Origin: Variovorax dokdonensis
GTDB lineage: Bacteria > Pseudomonadota > Gammaproteobacteria > Burkholderiales > Burkholderiaceae_C
Reading direction: 5' to 3'
DNA length: 64,000 nt
Assembly: GCF_030316895.1 (NCBI RefSeq)
Contig: NZ_JASZYV010000001.1
Coordinates: forward strand, 186,001 to 250,000
Shown here: one piece after another, positions 1 through 7,173 of the stretch
Layout: the number at the start of each line of letters is the position of its first letter
Position numbering within the stretch: position 1 is the stretch's first letter
Notes under the pieces: generated by a model
Seen by the model: only the letters and a program-made list of their open reading frames with translations
What the model was told of the DNA's origin: nothing
The model's database searches: none
Position numbers and translations under genes: made by a program

Positions 1-1
1 C

Positions 2-2839
2 GGCACCCCGGCGCGTGAATCGGCGCAGGAGGTCACGCTGGAGATCGACGGCCAGCAGGTCACCGTGCCGGCCGGCACTTCGCTGATGCGCGCGGCGGTC
101 GATGCGGGCATCCAGGTGCCCAAGCTTTGCGCCACCGACAGCCTGGAGCCTTTCGGTTCCTGCCGCCTGTGCCTGGTGGAGATCGAAGGGCGCCGCGGCT
201 ATCCCGCCTCATGCACCACGCCGGCCGAGCCCGGCATGAAGGTGCGGACCCAGTCGCCGGCTTTGCAGGACTTGCGCAAGGGCGTGATGGAGCTGTACAT
301 CTCCGATCACCCGCTCGATTGCCTGACCTGCTCGGCCAACGGCAATTGCGAACTGCAGGACATGGCGGGCGTCACTGGCTTGCGCAACGTGCGCTACGGC
401 TTCGACGGCGCCAACCACTGCAAGAGCGAGAAGGACGAATCCAATCCGTACTTCACTTACGACCCGTCGAAGTGCATCGTGTGCAACCGATGCGTGCGCG
501 CCTGCGAGGAGACCCAGGGCACCTTCGCGCTGACTATCAGTGGCCGCGGATTCGATTCGCGCGTGTCGCCCGGCCAGGACGAACCGTTCATGGAATCGGA
601 ATGCGTGAGCTGCGGCGCATGCGTCGAGGCTTGCCCGACCGCGACCCTGCAGGAAAAGTCGGTCATCTGGCTCGGCCAGCCCGAGCACAGCGTCATCACC
701 ACCTGCGCCTACTGCGGCGTGGGCTGCGCCTTCAAGGCCGAGATGAAGGGCAACGAAGTCGTGCGCATGACGCCCTGGAAGGACGGCAAGGCCAACGACG
801 GCCATTCCTGCGTGAAGGGCAGGTTCGCCTGGGGCTATGCGACGCACCAGGACCGCATCCTCAAGCCGATGATCCGCGCGAAGATCACCGACCCCTGGCA
901 GGAAGTGAGCTGGGAGACGGCCATCAACCACGCCGCCAGCGAGTTCAAGCGGCTGCAGGCCAAGTACGGGCGCGATTCGGTGGGCGGCATCACCTCGTCG
1001 CGGTGCACCAACGAAGAGGCGTATCTGGTGCAGAAGCTGGTGCGCGCGGCCTTCGGCAACAACAACGTCGACACCTGCGCCCGCGTGTGCCATTCCCCCA
1101 CCGGCTATGGCCTGAAGCAGACCCTGGGCGAATCGGCCGGCACGCAGACCTTCAAGTCGGTCGAGAAGGCCGACGTGATCATGGTCATCGGCGCGAATCC
1201 GACCGACGGCCACCCCGTCTTCGCCTCGCGGATGAAGAAGCGCCTGCGCGAAGGCGCCAAGCTGATCGTGGTCGATCCGCGCCGGATCGATCTGGTGAAG
1301 TCGCCGCACATCCGCGCGCAGCACCACTTGCAACTGCGCCCGGGCACCAACGTGGCGATCATCAATGCGCTGGCGCACGTGGTCGTGACCGAGGGACTGG
1401 TGGACGAGCCGTTCGTGGCCGAGCGCTGCGAACCGGTGTCCTTTGAGCAGTGGCGGGAATTCGTCGCCAGGCCGGAGAACGCGCCGGAGGCGACCGAGGT
1501 GATGACTGGCGTGCCGGCCGCCGAACTGCGCGCCGCTGCCCGACTGTTCGCCACCGGCGGCAATGCGGCCATCTACTACGGACTCGGCGTGACCGAACAC
1601 AGCCAGGGCTCGACCATGGTCATGGGCATTGCCAACCTGGCGATGGCCACCGGCAACGTCGGCCGCGAGGGCGTGGGCGTGAACCCGCTGCGTGGCCAGA
1701 ACAACGTCCAGGGTTCCTGCGACATGGGTTCGTTCCCGCACGAACTGCCCGGCTATCGCCACGTTTCGGACAGCACCGCCCGCAGCCAGTTCGAAGCCGT
1801 CTGGAACGTCGAGATCAGCCCGGAGCCGGGCCTGCGCATTCCCAACATGTTCGATGCCGCGATCGGCGGCAGCTTCATGGGCATCTATTGCGAAGGCGAG
1901 GACATCGTCCAGTCCGACCCGAACACGCAGCACGTGGCGGCGGCGCTTTCTGCCATGGAATGCGTTGTGGTGCAGGACCTCTTCCTCAACGAGACGGCCA
2001 AGTACGCCCACGTCTTCCTGCCTGGCGCATCGTTCCTTGAAAAAGACGGCACCTTCACCAATGCCGAGCGCCGCATTTCCCGCGTGCGCAAGGTCATGCC
2101 GCCGAAGGCCGGCTACGCCGACTGGGAAGTCACCGTGATGCTGGCCAACGCCCTGGGCTACCCCATGGACTACGCCAACCCGGAACAGATCATGGACGAG
2201 ATCGCCATGCTCACGCCCACCTTCACGGGGGTGAACTATCGCAAGCTCGACGAACTGGGCAGCATCCAGTGGCCCTGCAACGACAGCGCGCCGCAAGGCA
2301 CCCCCACCATGCACATCGACGCCTTCGTGCGCGGCAAGGGGCGCTTCATCATCACGCAGTTCGTGGCGACCGACGAGAAGGTCACCAAGCGCTTTCCGCT
2401 CTTGCTCACCACCGGGCGCATCCTGTCGCAATACAACGTGGGCGCGCAGACGCGCCGCACCGAGAACAACCAGTGGCACAGCGAGGATCGGCTGGAGATC
2501 CATCCGCACGATGCCGAAGAACGCGGGGTGAAGGACGGCGACTGGGTGGGCATCCAGAGCCGCGCTGGCGAGACGGTGTTGCGCGCCCTGGTCTCCGAAC
2601 GCATGCAGCCGGGCGTGGTCTACACGACCTTCCACTTTCCCGAGTCGGGCGCGAACGTGATCACCACCGACAACTCCGACTGGGCCACCAACTGCCCCGA
2701 GTACAAGGTGACGGCCGTTCAGGTGACACCGGTCATGCAGCCTTCGACCTGGCAGCGCGAGTACAGCCGGTTCAGCCAGGTGCAGCAGCAGTTGCTGGAC
2801 GAGCGCCGCACCGCGGACGAAGCGGTTCCCGCCAAATGA
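2..2839 (+). CDS. fdsA: NAD-dependent formate dehydrogenase, molybdopterin alpha subunit (5' end outside window)
   Basis: Catalytic subunit of the soluble FdsGBAD-type formate dehydrogenase, which oxidises formate to CO2 and passes electrons through Fe-S clusters to the NAD-reducing subunits. The frame is open from base 2, so the GTG at 65 is internal and the gene starts upstream of the window. In order: a NuoG-like 2Fe-2S domain with four Cys (about 120-215), a His/Cys 4Fe-4S site (HPLDCLTCSANGNCE), two ferredoxin-type clusters (CIVCNRCVRAC and CVSCGACVEAC), a further 4Fe-4S site (CAYCGVGC) opening the bis-MGD domain, and the active-site Cys-His at 1088-1093 (RVCHSPTG). The Mo ligand is Cys, not selenocysteine. 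The C-terminal molydopterin dinucleotide-binding domain is complete. The stop codon overlaps the fdhD start (ATGA). The upstream fdsG and fdsB are expected just left of the window. Very sure of family. Confidence 0.96.
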   Translation, partial: GTPARESAQEVTLEIDGQQVTVPAGTSLMRAAVDAGIQVPKLCATDSLEPFGSCRLCLVEIEGRRGYPASCTTPAEPGMKVRTQSPALQDLRKGVMELYISDHPLDCLTCSANGNCELQDMAGVTGLRNVRYGFDGANHCKSEKDESNPYFTYDPSKCIVCNRCVRACEETQGTFALTISGRGFDSRVSPGQDEPFMESECVSCGACVEACPTATLQEKSVIWLGQPEHSVITTCAYCGVGCAFKAEMKGNEVVRMTPWKDGKANDGHSCVKGRFAWGYATHQDRILKPMIRAKITDPWQEVSWETAINHAASEFKRLQAKYGRDSVGGITSSRCTNEEAYLVQKLVRAAFGNNNVDTCARVCHSPTGYGLKQTLGESAGTQTFKSVEKADVIMVIGANPTDGHPVFASRMKKRLREGAKLIVVDPRRIDLVKSPHIRAQHHLQLRPGTNVAIINALAHVVVTEGLVDEPFVAERCEPVSFEQWREFVARPENAPEATEVMTGVPAAELRAAARLFATGGNAAIYYGLGVTEHSQGSTMVMGIANLAMATGNVGREGVGVNPLRGQNNVQGSCDMGSFPHELPGYRHVSDSTARSQFEAVWNVEISPEPGLRIPNMFDAAIGGSFMGIYCEGEDIVQSDPNTQHVAAALSAMECVVVQDLFLNETAKYAHVFLPGASFLEKDGTFTNAERRISRVRKVMPPKAGYADWEVTVMLANALGYPMDYANPEQIMDEIAMLTPTFTGVNYRKLDELGSIQWPCNDSAPQGTPTMHIDAFVRGKGRFIITQFVATDEKVTKRFPLLLTTGRILSQYNVGAQTRRTENNQWHSEDRLEIHPHDAEERGVKDGDWVGIQSRAGETVLRALVSERMQPGVVYTTFHFPESGANVITTDNSDWATNCPEYKVTAVQVTPVMQPSTWQREYSRFSQVQQQLLDERRTADEAVPAK

Positions 2840-3708
2840 GCGAGGCCATCATGCTCGATACATCACTGGATGCCGTGGCCTTCTGCGAAGGCGCCCGATC
2901 GTTGGCGGTGCGCGGCGTGCGCGCAGGCCGCGCCTTTGCCGTGCACGACTGGGTTGCCGACGAGGTGCCCGTCGCGCTCGAGTACAACGGCATCTCGCAT
3001 GCCGTGATGCTCGCCACGCCGCTGGATCTGGAGGACTTCGCGCTGGGCTTTTCGCTCAGCGAAGGCATTCTGGGAGCCGCCCACGAGCTCTACGCGGTGG
3101 AAGAGGTTGTGTCCGAACTTGGGATCACCCTACGGCTTCAAGTGGCGTCCAGCGCGTTCGCTCGCTTGAAGGAGCGGCGCCGCTCGATGGCGGGCCGCAC
3201 CGGCTGCGGCCTGTGCGGCACAGAGAGCCTGGCCCAGGTCGCGCGCGACCTGCCGGTGCTCACCGACCAGACGCCGCTCGAGCGCGAAGCCATCAGCCGC
3301 GCCATGTCGCAGTTCTTTTCGTTCCAGACGCTGCAGCAGGCCACGGGCGCGGTGCATGCGGCCGCCTGGTGCTCGGCACAGGGCGAGGTAATGTGGCTGC
3401 GCGAAGACGTGGGTCGCCACAACGCCTTGGACAAGCTCATCGGTGCGCTGGCGGCGCAGGACGTGGATGCCGCGAGCGGGTTCATTGCCGTCACCAGTCG
3501 CGCGAGTTTCGAGATGGTGCAAAAGACCGCCATGGCGGGCGTGCCGCTGTTGGCGGCCGTGTCTGCGCCAACGTCCTATGCCGTGGCCACCGCCCAGCGC
3601 GCACGCATGACGCTGGTGGGCTTTGCGCGCCAGCAGGACCTGGTCGTCTACTGCGACAGCGGGCGACTCACGCTCGAGCCTTCCCTGGACAACGCCCATG
3701 CACACTGA
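2836..3708 (+). CDS. fdhD: Formate dehydrogenase accessory sulfurtransferase FdhD (FdsC)
   Basis: 290 aa, the usual length for FdhD. FdhD moves sulfur from a cysteine desulfurase onto the molybdenum cofactor, a step needed for active formate dehydrogenase; in Cupriavidus-type operons the homologue is called FdsC. The CxxC sulfur-transfer motif is present as GCGLCG (C124 and C127), and the family signature EDVGRHNALDKLIG follows. The ATG at 2836 overlaps the fdsA stop by four bases, so translation is probably coupled. An open frame extends upstream inside fdsA in another reading frame, but MSEAIMLD fits the family N-terminus. Its 3' end overlaps fdsD by 11 bases. Cytoplasmic. Confidence 0.95.
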   Translation: MSEAIMLDTSLDAVAFCEGARSLAVRGVRAGRAFAVHDWVADEVPVALEYNGISHAVMLATPLDLEDFALGFSLSEGILGAAHELYAVEEVVSELGITLRLQVASSAFARLKERRRSMAGRTGCGLCGTESLAQVARDLPVLTDQTPLEREAISRAMSQFFSFQTLQQATGAVHAAAWCSAQGEVMWLREDVGRHNALDKLIGALAAQDVDAASGFIAVTSRASFEMVQKTAMAGVPLLAAVSAPTSYAVATAQRARMTLVGFARQQDLVVYCDSGRLTLEPSLDNAHAH

Positions 3709-3919
3709 AAACCTAGTCCGGATGGCCAACCAGATCGGCACCTTCTTCGAAGCCATGCCCGACCGCGCCGTCGCACTCGAAGAGATGGCCCAGCACATCC
3801 GCAAGTTCTGGGAGCCGCGCATGCGCAAGCAATTGCTCGAGCATGTGGACCGCAGCGGCGACGGCTTGAACCAGATGGCGTCCGAGGCACTGGCGCGGCA
3901 TCGGGGGCAACTGCTCTAG
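3698..3919 (+). CDS. fdsD: Formate dehydrogenase delta subunit
   Basis: 73 aa. FdsD is a small subunit of the soluble NAD-dependent formate dehydrogenase, needed for its assembly or stability. The sequence MANQIGTFFEAMPDRAVAL followed by HIRKFWEPRMRKQL is the characteristic core of this family. The ATG at 3698 lies inside the end of fdhD (11-base overlap), giving MHTENLVRMANQIG. It closes the operon fdsA-fdhD-fdsD. The longer open frame back to 3623 lies inside fdhD and is not a credible start. Confidence 0.93.
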   Translation: MHTENLVRMANQIGTFFEAMPDRAVALEEMAQHIRKFWEPRMRKQLLEHVDRSGDGLNQMASEALARHRGQLL

Positions 3920-3969
3920 ACCAAGCCGGCGCATTGGTGCGGCCAAGCCGCAATCGGTATGCTTGACCC

Positions 3970-4806
3970 ATGCAAGCCACATCCGGTTTTCGCCGCGCCG
4001 GCATCGTCCTGCTGGCAGCCCTGCTGCTTGTCGCCGCCTGGACGCCCTGGCTCGACACCGAGGCACGCGCCGAAACACAGGCCGGCCTCACCCGCGCCCT
4101 GACCACCTTTGCCGGTGCGCGTGCTCTGGGCGCCGCGCTTTCCGTCGCCGAGGGAACCGAACTCAGCCTGGAGCCGCTGGGCATCGGCGTGACGCTGGCA
4201 CCCGGCCAGGCACTGCGGCCCATCAACGAACTGGTCGACAAGTTCGCCGATGTGATGCTGGTGGCCAGCGTAGCGTTCGGCGTGCAGCTGCTGGCGCTCA
4301 AGATCGGCGGGCATGTGGCGGTGTCGGTGTTTCTGACGGTCGCTTTGCTGGCGTGGCTGGTGCTGGCCTGGCGCGGACCGGGCACGCGCGCGGGGCGCTG
4401 GATGCAGCCCTTGCTCCTGCTGGTGCTGCTGGTGCGCTTTGCCGTGCCGGTGGCCGCAGTGGCCAACGAGGCGATCTACCGCGTGTTCCTGCACCAGGAA
4501 TACGACGCCGCCTATGCCACGCTGCAGTCCTCGGTGTCGCAGGTGCCGGGCAACCTGTCGCAGCCGCCGGCCGGAGAAGGCGGGGTGATGGACCGTTTGC
4601 GCGCGTTGCAAGGCAAGTTCGACGAGATCCAGGCGGGCTACAAGAAGCTGCTCGAACAGGCCGGGCAATGGAGCGACCGGATCGTCCGGCTCATCGCCAT
4701 CTTCGTGCTGCAGACCGTGCTGCTGCCATTGCTGTTCCTTTGGATGTCGTGGCGGCTGGCCAGGGCGCTGGTGATGGCGCCTTGGCGCGTGGCGCGCGAG
4801 GGTTGA
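3970..4806 (+). CDS. Uncharacterised inner-membrane protein
   Basis: 278 aa, function not recognised. It has a hydrophobic N-terminus (about residues 10-28, perhaps a signal anchor), further predicted membrane helices near residues 96-115, 118-136 and 148-166, and a last one near 243-265, separated by a soluble stretch (about 167-240) with Gln/Lys/Glu-rich helical character (DRLRALQGKFDEIQAGYKKL). No catalytic motif is visible. It lies 50 bases after fdsD on the same strand, and its end faces the minus-strand cytochrome gene. There is no clear Shine-Dalgarno sequence before the ATG. It could be co-transcribed with the fds operon, but nothing links it to formate metabolism. Confidence 0.75.
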   Translation: MQATSGFRRAGIVLLAALLLVAAWTPWLDTEARAETQAGLTRALTTFAGARALGAALSVAEGTELSLEPLGIGVTLAPGQALRPINELVDKFADVMLVASVAFGVQLLALKIGGHVAVSVFLTVALLAWLVLAWRGPGTRAGRWMQPLLLLVLLVRFAVPVAAVANEAIYRVFLHQEYDAAYATLQSSVSQVPGNLSQPPAGEGGVMDRLRALQGKFDEIQAGYKKLLEQAGQWSDRIVRLIAIFVLQTVLLPLLFLWMSWRLARALVMAPWRVAREG

Positions 4807-4834
4807 GCGCCGCGGCAGCACACACCCGCCAGCA

Positions 4835-5713
4835 CTAGCGAAGCGTCTGCAGGTAGGCCGCGATGTCGAGCGCGTCTTGCGGGGTGACGCCCATCTCGGG
4901 CATGGCGGTTCCGGGCTTCACCTGCTGCGTGTGCATGAGCCATTGCGCCATGTTCTCGGGCGTGTTGTCGAGCACGCCGGCAATGCGCGTGCGCCGGCCC
5001 ATTTGACCAAGCGGGGGGCCGACCTGCGGTGATGAACTCGCAGCGCCCGGCACGGTGTGGCAGGCGATGCACGCATATTGCGACAAGGCGGCGCGGCCGA
5101 GCTCCACGTCTGCTGGCCGACTGGCGGGCGCCATCGACGGCCCGCATGCCGCCGGGCGGGCGTTCGAGGAGGCCGCTGCGGAAGACGACGCCACCGTCCA
5201 GCTGTTGCCTGCCATCTGCGCATAGGCAGCCGGCGACAGGCGCGGCAGGTGATCGAGAAAGGCCACCAGCGACCACAGGTCGTCGTCGGTCAGACGATGC
5301 TGCCAGGCGGGCATTCCGCTCATCCGGATCCCATGGCGGGTGATCCAGTAGAGCTCGCGCGGCTCCCACTTCCGTGCTGCATCGACCAGCGGACCGGGCA
5401 GCGGCTGCATGCTCATGCCGATGTCGCCCTGGGCCACGCCGGGCCCGCCGTGGCATTGAACGCATTTGGCCTGGTAGCAGCGCGCACCGCGTGCGACGAA
5501 ATCGGGATCATCCAGCGCCGGTGCCTCGATGTCCTTCGCACGCCAGCGCACCGATCGATGCATGGCCGTTTCGAGCACGCCGTAGACGGTCTGCCAGTGA
5601 GACTGAGTCGCTGCCACGTTGTAGAAGCCGCCCCAAATGACCGCGCCCGCGGCCAGGGCGGCAGCGAGTGCTGTGCCGGCCAGGGTTAGGCCCACCGTGC
5701 GGAGCGTGCTCAT
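4835..5713 (-). CDS. Membrane-anchored diheme cytochrome c
   Basis: 292 aa. An N-terminal hydrophobic helix (about residues 5-27) exports and probably anchors the protein; two class I cytochrome c domains follow, with heme sites CVQCH (C84-H88) and CIACH (C215-H219), joined by an Ala/Ser/Pro-rich linker. Met residues in GMPAW and GTAMPEMG are candidate sixth heme ligands. It is transcribed away from a second cytochrome c gene and the caa3-type oxidase genes, so it most likely delivers electrons to that oxidase in the periplasm. An alternative role, as the cytochrome of a periplasmic alcohol or aldehyde dehydrogenase, is less likely because no such dehydrogenase is adjacent. Confidence 0.9.
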   Translation of the reverse strand: MSTLRTVGLTLAGTALAAALAAGAVIWGGFYNVAATQSHWQTVYGVLETAMHRSVRWRAKDIEAPALDDPDFVARGARCYQAKCVQCHGGPGVAQGDIGMSMQPLPGPLVDAARKWEPRELYWITRHGIRMSGMPAWQHRLTDDDLWSLVAFLDHLPRLSPAAYAQMAGNSWTVASSSAAASSNARPAACGPSMAPASRPADVELGRAALSQYACIACHTVPGAASSSPQVGPPLGQMGRRTRIAGVLDNTPENMAQWLMHTQQVKPGTAMPEMGVTPQDALDIAAYLQTLR

Positions 5714-5782
5714 TTGCGCGAAATTGTCCTACGCGCATTGCAGCCCATCGTGTCGGCCAAAGCCGATGCAACGCTTCCGACA

Positions 5783-6202
5783 ATGGCCGGCATGAGCAGG
5801 CGACTTATTCCATCCTCGCCAGCGACGAACTGGCGCGCCTGCATGCTGACGCTGGCCGGTGCCTGGCTGATCGATGCGGCAGGCCCCGTCGCGGCCGAAT
5901 CAACGGGGCATGCGGAGCATCCGCGTTCCACCGAGGCCGGCCGGACGCTGCTCGCGCAGTACCAGTGCGGCAGCTGCCACACGATCCCGGGCGTTGCCGG
6001 CGCGCAAGGCATTGCCGCCGGAACGCTGGAGGGATTCGGGCGGCGCAGCTACATCGCAGGCCGCCTGGCCAATATCCCGGATGCGCTGGCGGCCTGGATC
6101 GTCGCACCGCAGTCCTTGGTCCCGGGCACGGCGATGCCGGCCATGGGCGTGTCGCAAGCCGATGCGCAACTCATGGCGGCCTACCTGATGACGCTGCGAT
6201 GA
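5783..6202 (+). CDS. Small periplasmic cytochrome c
   Basis: About 139 aa from the ATG at 5783 (a second ATG lies at 5792). The frame stays open to a TTG at 5714, but that start would abut the divergent cytochrome gene and is less credible. The N-terminus (SRR ... ACMLTLAGAWLIDAAGPVAA) looks like a signal peptide. One heme site, CGSCH, and a C-terminal GTAMPAMG that probably supplies the Met ligand. The stop overlaps the start of the oxidase subunit II gene by four bases (ATGA), so it belongs to the oxidase operon. It resembles the second half of the divergent diheme cytochrome (same spacing from CxxCH to GTAMP.MGV), which suggests a duplication. Confidence 0.88.
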   Translation: MAGMSRRLIPSSPATNWRACMLTLAGAWLIDAAGPVAAESTGHAEHPRSTEAGRTLLAQYQCGSCHTIPGVAGAQGIAAGTLEGFGRRSYIAGRLANIPDALAAWIVAPQSLVPGTAMPAMGVSQADAQLMAAYLMTLR

Positions 6203-7173
6203 GCGAGGCCGGCGACGCCAATCCGCTGCGTCCGTTGCAGTCGGCACTGCATCCCGCAGGCCCCTCGGCGCAGGGTGCTTTCGAGGTGACGCTCGTCCTG
6301 GCCATCGGTGCAGGCGTGCTGCTCTTGTTCCTGATGCTCCTCCTGGCCTGGTCGCTGCGCGGCCCGCGCGTTGTGAGGGCGCGCTGGTGGCTTTGGGGCG
6401 GAGGACTGGCGCTGCCCATCGGCGTGCTGGGTGCGCTCTTCATCTACAGCGAGCGCCATCGCCCCGTTTGGCGCCCGGTGCCGCCGCCCGATGCGCTGGT
6501 CGTCTCCGTCACCGGCCACATGTGGTGGTGGGATGTGCGCTACGAAGACCGGCGCGCGGGCCTGAGCTTTCGCACCGCGAACGAACTGCGGCTGCCCGCC
6601 GGACGCCCGGTCTACCTGGCACTGTCGAGCCGCGACGTGATCCACAGCTTCTGGGTGCCGGCCCTGGCCGGCAAGATGGACATGGTGCCCGGACGCATGC
6701 AGCACCTGCTGGTGCAAGCCGACTCGCCCGGCCGATGGCGCGGCCAATGCGCCGAGTTCTGCGGTGCGCAGCATGCGCGCATGTCGATCGACGCCGTCGC
6801 GCTGTCTGCGCAGGATTTCGAGGCTTGGGCGCGCCGCCAGATGCAGCCCGCAGCGCCGTCTCCGCCTGCATCTGGCAACGCGCGAGTGAGCGCCGGGCGC
6901 GAAGCCTTCCTGTCGCACCGATGCGATGCCTGCCATGCCGTGCGCGGCCTGACCGCCGAGGGCGCGGACGGCGGGCGCGGCCCTGACCTGACCCATGTCG
7001 GTGGTAGGTTGTCCCTCGGCGCGGCAACGCTGGCCAACTCCGAACAAGGCCTGCGTGACTGGGTGGCCCACACGCAGGCCCTGAAGCCCGGCGTGCAGAT
7101 GCCGGCCGGCGATGCCCGATTGCCGGCGCAAGCCATCGACGACATCGCGGCCTGGCTGGCGGTACTGCAGTAG
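6199..7173 (+). CDS. coxB: Cytochrome c oxidase subunit II with C-terminal cytochrome c domain (caa3-type)
   Basis: 324 aa. Two membrane helices (about residues 28-52 and 63-84) are followed by a periplasmic cupredoxin domain with all CuA ligands: H149 (DVIHSFWVP) and C184, C188, H192 and M195 in CAEFCGAQHARM. A fused class I cytochrome c domain carries heme motif CDACH (C242-H246) and a candidate Met ligand in GVQMPAG. This architecture defines caa3-type oxidases, which take electrons from a separate cytochrome c through the fused heme. It is translationally coupled to the preceding cytochrome gene, and the next gene begins directly after its stop codon. Confidence 0.96.
   Translation: MSEAGDANPLRPLQSALHPAGPSAQGAFEVTLVLAIGAGVLLLFLMLLLAWSLRGPRVVRARWWLWGGGLALPIGVLGALFIYSERHRPVWRPVPPPDALVVSVTGHMWWWDVRYEDRRAGLSFRTANELRLPAGRPVYLALSSRDVIHSFWVPALAGKMDMVPGRMQHLLVQADSPGRWRGQCAEFCGAQHARMSIDAVALSAQDFEAWARRQMQPAAPSPPASGNARVSAGREAFLSHRCDACHAVRGLTAEGADGGRGPDLTHVGGRLSLGAATLANSEQGLRDWVAHTQALKPGVQMPAGDARLPAQAIDDIAAWLAVLQ

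Noticed and set aside
209..2635. An 808-codon antisense frame within fdsA
   Set aside because: It is a shadow of the GC-rich formate dehydrogenase gene; the translation has no recognisable domain.
5714..5782. A TTG start giving a longer small cytochrome c
   Set aside because: It would abut the divergent gene's start and leave no promoter room; the signal peptide begins after the ATG at 5783/5792.
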